A stretch of 64,000 bases of DNA from Medicago truncatula (GCF_003473485.1 NC_053043.1:13464001-13528000), one strand, 5' to 3'; positions 11,974 to 26,300 are shown, numbered from the stretch's first letter. Translations and numbers: made by a program. The notes: a model not told the origin generated them from the sequence alone.

Positions 11974-14900
11974 AGACTTCTTGAGTAGTGGGTAAATATG
12001 CCTCAGTTGTCTTTACTTTTTCCCTAGGGGGTTATAATCATAGTTTACATCCAAGTCCAACTTAATTATTGGTATGTTGTCTAAACAAACTGCTTTCCAA
12101 TAATTGTAGGAAGGAACTGTGTTGGATGCAGCAGGGTACTGTTGGCGTTGAGTCCGGGTGGGGTGGGGGAGGGGGGGCGTCGGTCTTTGTACTTCATGGT
12201 GTCTGGTGTCAGTCTGGTCTAGTGTCTGTAATGAAGTACTGGGGTGGGTCAGTCTAAACTGCCATGTCCAAATAAGAAGGGGGGTGGTGGGTTCAGCTAG
12301 CTGCATACTTTGAGCATCACAAGAAATATATTTGCTGGGGAGAAAGTATGTTGCAGTAGCAAGTACCCGTTTTGTGTGGCAATTGGGGAGGGTTTTCTTT
12401 TAAATGGCTTTGAGAGTCCTATTTTTTATCGAGTCGTAGTTTGTATTGGTAATTTATACCGAGTCTATTTTATTTTGATTGAATACAGTGTCTGAGAAAC
12501 AAATTTTATGGTGTATTCTTGCACTTACATATTATTCATTAGTATTATTCGCCACCGTAAAAGTTAATATAGCTTGTGAAATTATAATTTGTTCAGTTAA
12601 ACAACTTTGATTAGCTATTAACATATAATTTGATTTTATACAAGTGGGTGAAGAAACCACTTTTTTGGATGCAAAGAAAGGTGTATTGTAAAACCAACTC
12701 TGAGATTGATCTTTTTAGGTTTGCATTTGTTGCTTTCTCAAATCATGAAGTTAGCACTTAAGAATATAGACTTTGTATTTTAGAAAATTCAAAATCTTCA
12801 CTTAAATCTGGATTGTTTGATCTTAATCCAATAATCACAGATGTGATTGACTGTGTAGACTGTGAGTAATACATTCCAAATCTGTTAGAGAAAGAGAACA
12901 GGACCACACTTTCCTTTGAATGGTACAACAAAGGGAGGGGAGAGAGACTAAATTATGTGGAAAGAAAACCTCATTCCTGTTGTCCATCTCCTCTCTCTAT
13001 ACATCTTTAATAAAAATTGATAAATATTATTATATTGACTAAAGTAAAAAAAAAAAAAGATTTTTTAAAATGAATTAAAAATATATATAAATTATGCCAA
13101 CACCAATAATGCTTGTTGTAGTCGGCAGCCAAGCTGGATCCCTCAACATTTTGTTTGTAGAAAATGTTAATAATAATAAAACTGTGAATTATAAAAAGCT
13201 TGATTGACACGAATTCACCCAGAAAAGAAATGAATCATTGGTGTCAGAATATCTAGTTTTGCCAGGTCATTCTGACAGCAACCCAAGGACATTCATTGGA
13301 TGGTTACAGGCTTACAGCAACTATCATAGTCCTTCGAGCACATGATGAACATGATTCCTTATCACTTTTGCTTACCTACCAACTATTAACATAATACCAT
13401 TTAACTAAATGATATTATATAGGTACATGTATGCAGCTCAACATACCACAAATAGCAATAAACGACATTGAATTTAAATTTACTTTAAAACAAATACTAA
13501 TTTGATAAACAGTTTTGACATTGAATTTATATAACAAATTAGAAGGTTAATGGATCTAACTCCTTCTAAGATGAGTATCTAATTTTACAATGTAAAGTGA
13601 GTAATATCAACAACCAAATAACATTTAAAAAGGAGTAGATACTGTATTATTTGAACGTCATTAATAACAACTTTCAGTTGTTCAAATGTGTTTGTGTGTA
13701 TGTACTACTCCAAATTAACCTCAGTTTATGTATGATATTCATTAACCTTAATTTATGTCCAAATGATGTTCAAGATCGTAATTAATTTATGTTCATTTAA
13801 AGATTACTCAATAGTGACATCTTATTATATCTATTAATAATCTATAGAACTACATTGATCACATATTTAAACGGTATTAGCCATCAAGTTTATTATCAAA
13901 ATTTGGATTAACCATCTAATTTATTATCAAATTTGTTTGTCAAAATATCTCTTCATAATAAGAGCGATTATGCATAAATTGTCGTTATTATTCGAGGATT
14001 GAATCTTGTTAGTATGAGCATATCTCTTGTGGTGTGTTATTTTGAATTTGATTATAGTATAAGTCTTTACTTCATTGCCAGCTCTGTTAATATATGGCAT
14101 TGTTATGTAGCTGAAATTTTCACCATTCAAGATTTGTTGAACATTCTTAGGAAATAAGATGATATATTTAAAACATTTTTTTGGAACTTTGCAGAAATTG
14201 TTTGTCCCAAATGCAGTTATATGAGACGCTCCTACAATAAGTAGGTTAGGACAGAAACACAATAAAATAGATGGAACAAACAAGGTGTACAAATTGTCAA
14301 GAAAAACAAGCTATATTAAATTGTTAATAAATAGTAAAAGTATACCAAAAATATAAAAGCTTCCAACGGATCAATGAACAAGGGCCCCTCCATAACAACT
14401 AAAATATACTATTTTGTCAAAAAAAAAAAAAAAAAAAAAACTAAAATATATCTCATCAACACACAAATTTGCATCACATGGAGGTAGTTTTACTAGTGAA
14501 CATCATTCATTTCAATTACCTCAAATTTATATCAATTTCCTACCTATGCTAGCTCCAATGCACCATGATCTCTTTGATATTCCACCTGTAACCCTATCTC
14601 TCATCACTAAAATCTTTAACAAGTTGGTATATTCATTTCTTATGAAAATGTTTAGTTTTATGAAAATGTTTTTCTAATTTTACTCTTTAAAATTTTGTGT
14701 TAGTTGTACTTATAAAAAGGAGAAAAAAAGACTATTGAATTAGACAATTATTTTACATTTTCAAAAATTAACAATAAAAATGTAAACTATTTTTATTATT
14801 TCAAGAAATTCATCATCCTTAACTATCATATTATCTTTTCTCTATTTTCTTTCCTAAATAGTTTAATGATTAAACTCACACTCACTATATTCATGTTATT

Positions 14901-15570
14901 TTATTTTATTCTTTACAACTATCAAACGAGCTATGATTCATATTACCTTTTCTCTATTACAATGATTTAGTCTAAAAATCACATGTCTTCATATTAACAA
15001 ATTAAAATGAATACATAACCAAGAAACTAAAAAAAATAAAAAATTCACATAATATACAAATTGAAAGGTTCAAGATGTTAATAATTATCAGATCAAAGTT
15101 AATTGAGTTAGACCTTTGACTAGAACAATATTTAATAAATTATTTTCTAGTAAATTATAAGTGAAAATGAATAAAGCTTAATCCATATTTTAAATTGTAA
15201 GTGATATCTTTATCAAAAGTGGATGATCAAGACATAAATAACCTCACATAATATGTAACAAACACAATAAATGAAGATAAATAAAACTTAATTTATTTTA
15301 TTTTATAAATGTATTTATTATACTAAACAAAATCAAGAGGCTAAATACAATTACAAATTGTCAACAAATTGCAGATCGATCAACCTACATTACCATTAAA
15401 AATTCAGAGAAAAATAAAAAGAAAAGAAAAGGGAATAAAAATAAGTACACTTTCCATTTTCATTTTCACTGACCTCACTTTTCCACTTTTTTTCTCTTCA
15501 AACTCCAAGATCTGCAAAAATTCCATGCACTTATTTTCTTTCCTTCCATTTTCTTTCCATTTTTTTTCCA
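11974..15570. other. Importin 3' UTR and AT-rich intergenic DNA
   Basis: The first 550 bases are probably the importin 3' UTR, including a G-rich stretch near 12150-12180. The rest is AT-rich DNA with homopolymer runs (a poly-A run near 14420). I saw no gene, RNA or clear mobile element here. Confidence 0.5.
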
Positions 15571-16125
15571 TCAAAATAACGCCATAAAAATAGGTAAAAC
15601 CGACACGGCGCAGAGCATTACCGATCCCTTCAAAGACGGTGGCGCCGCCGCGCCCGGTGGTGGAGTGTGGTAATAGAAAGGAAAATAAGGTACAATAGGA
15701 TTTGGTGGTGGCGGCGTTCCATAGTTCCCACCACTACCACTACCACTACCACCAGTTGGCGGTGGATAATATAAACCGCCACCTCCACCTCCTCCGGTGG
15801 ACGCAGGTGGCGGTGGTGATGAGTAGTAATACACTGAAGGCGGCGGTGGAGAGTAGTAAGTTGACCCACTACCACCACCGGAGCTGGGTGGTGAAGGAGG
15901 AGGAGGACAGTTGTTGGTGGAAGCAGGTGGTGGTGACGGTGGTGGTGGAGAAGGTGGCGGCGGCGAAGAAACTTGACCACAAGGCGTGCACTTCACTTCA
16001 TCTTTGGTAACAGTTGTAAGATTCTTGTGATCTGTTACTAAATCTCCAAAAGATTTAGTAACACTTAGAAATAGTAACATAATCATGAAACAACACATTG
16101 AGGTTGTTGTTTGAAGTGTTACCAT
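15571..16125 (-). CDS. Proline-rich (extensin-like) cell wall protein, probably GPI-anchored
   Basis: Single exon, 184 residues. The start at 16125 is chosen because it gives a good signal peptide (MCCFMIMLLFLSVTKSFG, about residues 10-27); the frame stays open upstream for 59 more codons, but these look like leader. After a short linker comes KCTPCGQ, then proline blocks SPPPP, interrupted by Tyr-rich (YYSPPPP, VYYYSSPPPP) and Gly/Ser-rich spacers. The C terminus is hydrophobic (SVMLCAVSVLPIFMALF, 168-184) after a small-residue region, as in GPI-anchor signals. The SPPPP blocks are hydroxylation and arabinosylation sites in extensins, and Tyr motifs allow cross-linking. It belongs to the short chimeric hydroxyproline-rich proteins; its precise role is unknown. 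Confidence 0.85.
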   Translation of the reverse strand: MVTLQTTTSMCCFMIMLLFLSVTKSFGDLVTDHKNLTTVTKDEVKCTPCGQVSSPPPPSPPPPSPPPASTNNCPPPPSPPSSGGGSGSTYYSPPPPSVYYYSSPPPPASTGGGGGGGLYYPPPTGGSGSGSGGNYGTPPPPNPIVPYFPFYYHTPPPGAAAPPSLKGSVMLCAVSVLPIFMALF

Positions 16126-18703
16126 TTTTTTTCCTTGAATTTGTGAACAAAATGAGAATGATGAAAACCTTAAAATGAAATGGGGTACTATAATAATGTT
16201 GCTTAGTAAACAAGGGTGTGAGAGTGGAAAGTTTACATAAAGAAAAGTGAAAGGTGTTTGTGTTGCTATTTGATGTGTTGTGTGAGGTTTGGTGTGAAAC
16301 AACTTACTCTTATCTTTTGAAGCTACACTATACTACACCATGTCTTTTTATCAATGCACTCATTATTTTATTTTTATCAATAAAATATATTTATATTTTA
16401 TTTTATAGAAGCACCTAATTAATTTAAATGGTAAGAGACTTGTATGTCTTAGTCAGATGTGGTTGTAAGTTCGATGTATAATTCTTGCCTATAAATGAAA
16501 CTAGGTTAAAAGGAGAGAATACATTTTATTTGTCCAATATGTTTTGTGATAGATATTAATCACCGCTAAACAACAATAACGGATATTCGATACATTATAA
16601 AAAAGGGATCGTGCTAAGAAATAAGTATCCTTAGTACATTTGTTTAAGATTCAAAATATATTATTTTTAACAAAGTTAATGCATGAAAGTTGCCTTTTAA
16701 AGCTCCAATGTGTTAAATACACTAATCACAAGATAAAATTTCTTCTGTAAGTTTCTTAAAAGAAAGTTTTAAGGACATTTATTTGTTATCATTTTTCAAA
16801 GTATTTTATTTTGAATAGGAAAAAAAAAATGAATGGAGAATAGTAAAGTCAGCAAAAGACAGAAAACAATGGAGGACACCGACACGTTTCACTTTACCAG
16901 AAAGCAGCCACGTTTGAATACTTATGAGACATTGACTTAGGTTGGACGGTAATTTACCTACGTAACAATTTCACTAAAATACTATATATGTTCATACCTG
17001 AGATTTTCATAAAAAATTAGGTTTACCATTGTTTTGTTAGAAACATACCACATGTAACCAATAATGAAATTGTAAGTTTTAATTATAGGATCGATTATGA
17101 GACTCGGTTTTTATAATTCCATATTGAATTGAAATCCGTTTGAATTTTTTTATGTCTTGTCTTATTTGGATTTATATAGAAGTCTCACTTAAAATAAGTT
17201 AAGAAATCAAAATGGACTCTTAATCATTGTAGATGCACAAAGTTGTCAAGCACAATTTAAGGACACTTTTACTATTTGACTTACCACTTGCAAGTTTTTT
17301 AAAGTAATGTATAGTGACAGTTTAGTTAGATGAGGTCTTAATTAGATGAGTCAGCTAGTGTGTCAAGTCACCATTATAGTGTTTAATTTGGAGTTGGAAT
17401 TTTAGGTAAATAAGGTTAAAATGTGTTATTATGGTATGATGATAGGAGTATAGTAGGAGGAGGTAATAAAGTGTAGGGATGGTCCTATAATGAAGAGACG
17501 TAAAGGAAACGTAACAAGAAGAGGTGCAAAATGCCAAGCAAAGTTGGATTCATCTTATTGTTTGTTTGTTTATTTGTTTTGGGAGACGATATGCGTTGGA
17601 TCTGTTTTGTGTACAACTCACTTCTCCTTCTATCTCTTATTGGGACTTTGGATCTGCGGCTGTAAAATTTGAAGTTGTAATTAATCTTAATTGTTAATCT
17701 AAAATATGACGATTTACATTGTATATCAGTTTAATCATGCTTAAATAACTGGAACTTCTTTATATCATCAATCAATGTGAACGTTTATTTTAATTGCATT
17801 ACTTTTACCAACAAACTCCTGTACCACATGCAACAAATGTATAACACTTGTATAACGTAATGGTATTTTTTTTACAAGTAACGTAATGTTATATACCATT
17901 ATCTAATTAGAATGTGCCACTTGTTTTTCCCTAAGTTAGAGGTTAGTGTATGCACTACCATCCACATTAAAAAGCTATTGTATTTTTGTTTTAAGTAAAT
18001 GTCATTGTATTGCATCAACTATTTTCTAACACATTTCCCAAATAATATTTGGATAGAAGAAGACATCCCAAAATGCTTTCAAAGTTTGAAATTACATGAA
18101 GATTGTAGCTATAAACGAGTATTTTTAACCCACTTGGGATGATCTGATGGTATTGATTTAGGGTGTACTCCTCAGGTTCGATTCTCACCGATACCAATTT
18201 AGATTAGCTAATTTAGCTTATTCAAAAAGAAAAAAAAATCCCCAAGTATGTCTTAAGAAGAGTTCCTTTCAACGATAAATTTGTTGCGCAAAATTTTAAA
18301 TATTGTGCATGATATACAGAGCTAGAATATCAAATATAAGCCACCAGGGCCAGCCAAATGTATTTTTAGGCCTGAACCAAAATTTAATTAGAGGTCTTTT
18401 AAGTGCATTTATAATGAATTTACAATGTTTGATAAAATGCTACTTTTTTTGAATTTTTAAAAAATAAGTTTTAATTAATTGTTTAAGAATGTCAATTAAA
18501 TTGAACAAATTTAACGAATAAGTTCATTAATTTGGTTTGGTTCAAATTTTGTTAGAAAAGATTGCAAAAAAACATACAAAACCAAACTATTTTATATTTT
18601 GATAAAATAAAAAACCAAACAAACTATTTTTTCTAAAAAATCAAACCGACGCATTATATTTTTATTTCAGAAATATTGTAGTTGTATTAATTAAAGGTGT
18701 GGC
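16126..18703. other. Intergenic, no gene seen
   Basis: AT-rich DNA upstream of the wall-protein gene. Degenerate tRNA-like box B motifs occur near 16470 (aagttcgatg) and 18177 (ggttcgattct), probably decayed SINEs. No convincing coding frame. Confidence 0.45.
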
Positions 18704-18805
18704 CTGTGAGCTTAGCTAAGTGCTAAAAGTGCTAAGGACAATACATAATATATGCAAGGTCCAAGGTTCGAATCCCGACTACCATACAAAAAAAAATAAA
18801 AAATC
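18704..18805 (+). mobile_element. tRNA-derived SINE with target duplication
   Basis: Box A-like gtgagcttagctaagtgct and box B-like ggttcgaatccc sit in the usual pol III order. The element ends in an A-rich tail. It is flanked by an 11-base direct repeat, aaaggtgtggc, at 18693-18703 and 18806-18816. The intact flanking repeat and box B suggest a fairly young insertion. Confidence 0.85.
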
Positions 18806-18816
18806 AAAGGTGTGGC

Positions 18817-21282
18817 AAAATACCACTTATTCATAAATACCCTGTTCTCTTCTTCTAGTTTTCTAAAGAAAATGATTCTTTTAGAATATTAATTAAAGGG
18901 TTTATTTAGAATGATAACATTAAATAAATATAATAAAAATTGTAAAACAAAATTAAATATACTTAAGTTAGTTGAAATTTGTTTATATTTGAGTCTACAA
19001 AATAGTTTTTTTTTCCTCCTTGTATTTGAGTTAACGGGGAGTACACAACACCAGAGAGTTGAGATATCTTTCAGTAATTTGGAGTTTGGTTTTAGAAATT
19101 TAAACCATCGAAGAAGAGTTTTACGCTTACCTAATCTTATTATCTATCTTGAAAGATTAATCGACGCAGTTGTAGTAAATATATGATCTACACAAAAAAG
19201 AGTAAATAAAAAATAGAGTTAAATTCTTGATATATTTTATAAGACTTAAACAACACTTCTTTCGTTTTATAAGTATGGCTTGGTAGGTAATTACATGAAT
19301 ATTGATATGCATGAGATTTTTGCTTCTCCACATTAATAGTGTGAGAGCCTAACCAATAAACTACTTGACCCATAAGAATAACACTCTTTCATCTTGCAAT
19401 AACTATCGTATTTTACGCAAATTAAAAAAGATGATAAATAAATAAAAAGAATGATGATTATACTATCTTATTCAAATCAACCATTTGTGTATTTTCATTA
19501 TTATAAATTCAGTGTGAAAAATAATAACTTTTGAATGATTCACAAAAAAAATCATTCGAGGGTATAATTAGAAGAAAAAATCAATCAAAACTATATTGAA
19601 AATTGACAATGACACTTCTTTTATAACACATTTTTCTTACAAATATGATTGTTATTATGAGACATTCACAAGTATTATTTATTTAGTTCTTTAAAAAAAA
19701 GTACTATTTATTTAGTTCAAACTCGTTTAATTGAACATTTGTTTGTTGGTATCCGTTAATTATATGTTTCCCTAACTAAAGAAATGGTAGAGATACATCA
19801 CCGATAGAATTGTTCAGTTGATAGAAACATTGTATTATATATGGGAGTTGAAGTTCGAATTTTAAATTTCTCATTTATTTACTTTAAAGAGTGAAATTCT
19901 AACCACTAAACAAAGAAAAAAAGGTAGAGATATATTTACGGCTCGGAGTGCCCATAAGAAACAATCCAACGATAAAAAAAAGTGCTCTATAGACAAATGC
20001 AAATCACCCCATTGCCAAATCCATAAATTACAAACCAAAAGTTTGCTTTGAGGTAAAATATTAACTAATTCTCAACGGCAAACAATGTTAGAAAGTCAAT
20101 TTTCCACCGTAAATGGCCGTCCATGTTTACCTTTCCAGGCTGGTTCACCTTAGTTTAATTAAAATCTATAAAGTTTGTCACTCATCCATCGGAGGCTCCA
20201 CCACCAAAGGTTTTCCTCTTTCTTTTTCAAAAACTATTATTATTAGTCAAGATTTTTCTTTGGCAATCAAGGTTTAAAATAAATTGAGGAAGAGAAAATC
20301 AGTATCAATAACGATGATACTAGTGACTGTTTTATAATTGTTCATGTGGCTTAACCTTGAACTATACCCTTTTAGGTAGTCATGGTTCTTGAAAAAAACT
20401 TTCAAAAAGTTAAAAATGAATTTCTTGAAAGAACATGAAAAGTTGTTGGTACATTTTCTAACCAAACCCATGAACATATACATCAAACTTTTTGTTGTTT
20501 TCCTTTCTTTTCTTTTTCCTTGTATTCTCACTACACTTTTTTTCACTGATTTGAGACTACATAGTTTTCTTAGCATGTATAGCTATAGATATAAATGGTA
20601 TAGCTATAGACATGATGTAAGATGAAATATTATGTTTTAGTTTGTTATATTTTTTTATATGCTTATGACATTTTATTTATAACAATGTGTTTAATAGAGT
20701 ATGGTACATGATCAATCAAGATTTGGAAACTAGTTAGATATGTGATCTTTTTGGCAAAAATATATACAACGATCATTTTCTTTTCTTATAACAAACTCAA
20801 CCTGCGAGTTTCTATAACAAGAGGAAAAAAACATATCTACAATTGCGAATAATGTCATCAAATTTAACGACATCTCTCTTATCCATCAAGATGAAGATGA
20901 TCATAAGCTTCTACATCTGAGAAATGGTGTCTATGTTGTTAGAGTTTTGAGTGATTTTCAAATAATGATCAATGGTGAATCACCTATGATCAAAGTGGTC
21001 TATTGTAAAATTTTCCTAGTTTATACAATGTAATGTCAACAAAATAATACTCTTTTTTTTTTTTTGGTTGATAGACGAACTAACAATTGTCATTAAAAAC
21101 TCATATACATAAGTGTAATAGTCATAGTTTTAACCATAATCACGGCACCATACTTAACAATTTATGCATTTTTGTTGGTTAAACAATTTTTGTGAACAAA
21201 TAATACCCTCTTAAATTGCATTTTTTTTTACAATTTTTTTTTTTATATATAGATAATGGAATTGTATTATATAAACCATTAT
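18817..21282. other. Intergenic, no gene seen
   Basis: AT-rich DNA. A minus-strand tRNA-like scrap (cactattaatgtggagaagc) lies near 19320-19375, probably another decayed SINE. No frame looked like a conserved protein. Confidence 0.4.
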
Positions 21283-21480
21283 TTACACTTGAATAGAAGA
21301 CAAGCGGACAACAAGCTGAGCCGTTAGGCCTTTTTGGATGGCAAAACCAATTCTCATAAACACAACATTCATGGACCTAGGAGACATGACATTGTTATGC
21401 ATGACCTTTTGAACTCTATGTAGAAGGTCAACAGCCTCTGCTGCTTGAAAACCGAAAGTGTCAAAAACAAATGGATAAAT
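21283..21480 (-). pseudogene. Retroelement-type ORF scrap
   Basis: Minus-strand translation gives about 65 residues, including YPFVFDTFGFQAAEAVDLLH, then MSPRSMNVVFMRIGFAIQKG, a stop, and no start nearby. I have seen similar tails in plant retrotransposon-derived proteins, but the parent family is not certain. Surrounding DNA gives no further coding sequence, so this is an isolated remnant. Confidence 0.45.
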
Positions 21481-23194
21481 CGCATTTAAATTGATAAATT
21501 AATCCAAACAATATATACTCCTACATTGTTGGAAAAATTGAGCATGGTGTGAGGGAGTCTACATTGAATATAATGTATTCAGCACATACTATTCAATTAA
21601 ACTTAACCTTTATTTTCAAATTCATTATTGTGAAGTGTCACTCATGAAGCTTTTTTGTATGAATAACTTAAGCTTATTGTTTTTTTTTTTTTTGAAGGAA
21701 CTTAAGCTTATTGTTGAAGAGCTCCATCTAAATTTTCTACATGAAACTGCTGAAAATTGTCTATTATCTTGAACCAGCATAAAATTAGAAGGAACATTGA
21801 AACAATGAGTACTAAAGTATGATAAAGTAGAACATACAACAAATTAAGTCTAAAACAAAGAATACAATGTACACAAGAGAAATGTTTTTCAAACGCAAAT
21901 GCCGTATTAAATACGGTTTTAACTTTTTTAATCAGTTTTTCACTCTCCTCAAGATCCAAAAACATTTTAAATACACATGCATGTATTAATAAACATTTTT
22001 TAATGTATTTTACATGAAAAAAAATTCTTTGCACCTCTTATCTACTCATATGAGGGCCAACCAAATAATATAACATAGGTGGAAAATCTCGTAAAATCAG
22101 GGACGTAGTTAAAGGGTGTCTTTGATATTCAACTCTTTAGCTGTTCAGCATATTCTTGGTATTGGACTCTCCTAAGCTAAGGTCTTAGTTATAGCCATTA
22201 TGGAGTATTGACTGACATATGATACATCATATCCAAACTTTCATTTGCTTTTGCATTTCAATGGATGTCCTTGTCTAAGGAAATTTCGACCCTTTTAAAT
22301 ATTATAATTTCATAGCTTTACTATTTTCACTTTCTAAGTGTCCCTTTGGTTGGGGTCACTTTGATGGGATCTATATCAAAACATTCATTTGGAAAGAATA
22401 TCTGAGCCGGGTCCTCTAATAAGCTTGTATAGCATATACGGTATAAACATATTATGTACATTAGTTTTACCTCGCAAGACTTAAACTTTGAAAAGTTGCA
22501 TGAATATTCACCATATCCGAACTAAGCCAAAAAATGTGTGTCTGTCACCATGTACTACTTTGGATGATACTTATTTGTTTTCGTTGAAAATTGGCTAAAA
22601 ATTTGATGTTGAATTGAAGGGTTGTCAAAAATCACAGCGTGATTGATTTTAATCGTGGCACGATTTGGTTGAGCAATTTGAAGGTTTTGTTCACAAAAAT
22701 TCGTTCTACGATTGGGTTAAATCGTAACACGATTTTGGATTAGGTTTAGTACTATATTGTGGTACGAGCTCTAAATCGTGGTGTGATTCAGACAAATTGT
22801 AGCGCGATTTTGATGGGATTTGAGTAATATATAAGCCTTCATTCTTCAATTCTTTCGGTGGCTTCTATAAAGAGAATTCTGTCAAATCAAAGGAAGGAAC
22901 TTTAGAGTTGAGTGTGTTTGGGTGAGGTTCTTAGGTTGGGAAAGGGTGATAAATCTTTCTTTCTTGTTTTTTCTATTCCTTGTGGGTTTGAGTGACTTGA
23001 AAAATTAGTAGAAATTAAAGTTTGTATCACTCACTTCATAGTGGATTGAAGAATTGTTATCTCTCCTGATGTAGGATAAATTTATCCTAACTAGATAATA
23101 AATTTCTTGGTGTGTTGTTTTTCTGTACTCGCTTTTTTTGTAGCTTTGGTTATGCCTGTGGGCTTCACATTTAGATATAGATCCGTTGTTATTG

Positions 23195-23208
23195 TTGTTG
23201 CTAAAAGT
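23195..23208. repeat. L1 target-site duplication, left copy
   Basis: ttgttgctaaaagt, identical to 28102-28115 on the other side of the LINE. The left copy adjoins the poly-T that is the complement of the element's poly-A tail. Confidence 0.9.
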
Positions 23209-23331
23209 TTTTTTTTTTGAACAAACAAAAATGGATTATATTAACACTACTAAAGCAGCCCTCTCAGCACAAGATGTACCGAAAAGACTACTTAAAACGA
23301 TACAAGCAGTTTAAAAAATTACAACAAGTTG

Positions 23332-26300
23332 TTAACCAATGCCTAAACACGACAATGGATTCGACAACCACATCTGATCACCAAACATAAATACAACCCT
23401 ATTGGCTTTCAGCCACCACAAAGAATGATACTTTACTTTGTCTAATAATTGAACTAAGGAACGTTCTCTTTGCTTAAATAGCCTGTTATTTCTTTCATTC
23501 CAGATAACCCACATCGTGAGTAACCAAATAAGCTGAAGAAAAGATCTCCTTGATTTCAAACCACCTGTGTAAAATGAAAAATGAGCACAATGATTTGAAA
23601 TATCACAATGATCGACACCAGCAAAACCTATCCAAGACCTCACCAAAGACCATAAAGAACCAAAGAAACTGCAAGACAAAAATAAATGTCGTGCATCTTC
23701 CACGAAACCACATCTTGACACACATAAGCATGCCTCTGAATTCAAAATACCACGATATGCTAAATTAGACATTGTAGGAAGTCTATCTCGAATCAACCTC
23801 CAAGAAAAAATAGACACCTTAAGGGGAACATGTTTGTGCCAAACCAATTCTTCGCAAAGACCATCCTGCTGCACTTCCTGATTGGTAAGCATAGCATATG
23901 CCCCACGAACTGTGTACCCTTGACTAGGATCCGGTTGCCACTGCCACACATCATAGGAAAGAGACTGCAAAGAAACGTTAGCAAGTAATAACCTACACTC
24001 CACAAGGGGCTCTTCCTCCCACACCCACAAACTCCTACGCCAGTACCATCCCCCTCCCTCCTCCCCCCATCCTAAAGAAAACATCTCTTTAACAGTAATG
24101 GATTTATTTAAAGCTAAATCAAATAACATTCTAAATCGAATCCGGAATGGGACACCACCACACCACCGCTCATGCCAAAACAAGGTATCGTCCGCATCAC
24201 CCACACATCCCTCAAACCAGCCAACACCGCCCCCACCCTGCCCTTCTCTAATCCTACTAACCTCCTTCCACCAAATAGAACCACTCCGGCCCCCATCCTC
24301 CAACCTCCCATCACGCACACCATACCTAGCAACCAACACCCGATACCACAACCCTCAACGATCAACAAGTAACCTCCAACACCACTTCCCTAACAACGCC
24401 TCATTAAACTCCCTCAACCGCCTAACTCCTAATCCACCATACTTCTTTCTTACACACACACTCTGCCAGCTCACCCAAGATATTTTTCTACGTTCCCCCC
24501 CCCCCCAAAAAAAATTTTTTTTTTTTTTTTATAGATAAAATAGATTCTATGGAAGAGATTGTACCTGCTGGAGCCTTGAAGAAGGAAAGAGCATAGACAT
24601 GTAGCGCGGTCAAGATAGACTTTAGAAGAATCAAGCGACCTCCAAATGAAAGAAACCGACTTTGCCAATTAGACAGTCTAGATTTTATACGGTTAACCAC
24701 AGGTTCCCAAAATGACAGACGACGCGGGTTTCCACCAATCGGCAATCCCAAGTAAGTAAAGGGCAATGTACCAACCTTACCATTCAACAACGACGCTGCT
24801 TCTGTTAACCAAGAGTCAGAAACATTTATACCAACCAACAAACTTTTATGGAAATTTATTTTTAACCAAGACACAACCTCAAAAAGAATTAAAACCGCCC
24901 GCAATGCACGGACATTCGTCCAACTCTTCTCACCTAGATGCGATACCACCACCTCATTTCCATCCCCAACACTATAACCTCTAAACAAATTTGCATCAAT
25001 CATAGCCTTCATCATAACATGCAACCCCACTACAGCCAGTAAAAATAAAAATGGGGAAAGAGGGTCACCCTGATGCAGACCTCTACCCAAAGGAAACTCA
25101 TCTATGGGGCTACCATTCACAAGAACGGATGCGGTAGCCGTTGTAACACATTCTTTAATCCATTTTCTCCACAATGTCGGAAAACACATTTTGGCCATCA
25201 CCGCGTCTAAATAACCCCAATCAACATAATTGTACGCTTTCTCAAAATCCACTTTAAACATCAAAATTTCCTTTTTAGTCTTACGAGCCTCATCCACAAC
25301 CTCATTCGCAATCAGAATTCCATCTAAAATTTGACGATTTTTAACAAACGCAGTCTGAGCATCTGAAATTACACTACTGATAACCTGCCTTAACCTATTA
25401 GCCAACAACTTAGCCAAAATTTTATACAAACTTCTGACCAAAGAAATAAGACGAAAATCATTTAAAGTTTGAGGAGAGTCTACCTTTGGAATGAGTGCTA
25501 TAAAAGTAGAATTGATACCCTTAGATAACTTACCATTCCCGTGAAATTCACCAACAAAACGCATCACATCATCTTTCAAATAAATCCAGAAGTCTTTGAA
25601 AAAACCAAAGTTGATACCATCCGAACCTGGACTCTTAAAACTGTCACAATCCCAAATAGCTGCTTTCACCTCCTCAACTGAAAACAGCTTAATGAGACCG
25701 CCCCCTTCAGCATAAGACAACCCCCGAAACTGTAAACCATCCACCGTCGGCCTCTGCACAGAATACGACTGAAAGTGACTCGCAAAATGAGAAAACACAG
25801 CTTGACCAACGGGCTGCACACCTTCCACCAAGGCTCCATTCACATTGATTGACACCAAAGAGTTTCTACGCCTCTGACCACCCAAAATTGTGTGAAAATA
25901 TTTCGAGTTAGCATCACCTTCCCGAAGCCAAGTAAGTCTAGATTGCTGCCAACATATACTAGTATTAAGACGGGACAAAGAATGGATATCTGACGTAATT
26001 CCACGTAACTCCTCAATCTCTTCTTCAGCTAGATCCTCCTCTTCCCCCCTTCCATCAAAAACAGCTTGCCTTTCCTTTAAGGATTTAATCTTTCCAGCCA
26101 AATTATGAGTATGAGCCAAATGCCATTCCTTCAAAGCAACCTTTATAAGTTTCAATTTCTCTTTCAAAACAAAACCACCCCAACCTGTGACTTCCAAATA
26201 TTTCCATTTTTCACTTACAAAATTCTTATATCCAGGTACTTCCTGCCAACATTTCAACAACCTAGAAGGCCTCGGTCCCCAATTTTCCTCATCAACTGTC

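Noticed and set aside
12013-12306. Frames on both strands just after importin-alpha
   Set aside because: They lie in the G-rich 3' UTR and show no protein-like composition or family motif.
16129-16302. Upstream ATG extending the proline-rich protein by 59 residues
   Set aside because: The internal start gives a proper signal peptide; the extension has no such character and looks like 5' leader.
18704-18805. Possible tRNA gene, with box A and box B
   Set aside because: No cloverleaf of full tRNA length, an A-rich tail and a flanking target duplication show a SINE. The same reasoning applies to the tRNA-like motifs at 3045, 10545, 16470, 18177, 19350, 32695, 50215 and 52590.
24098-24538. Plus-strand proline-rich frame inside the LINE
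   Set aside because: It is the antisense shadow of the L1 ORF2 coding region.
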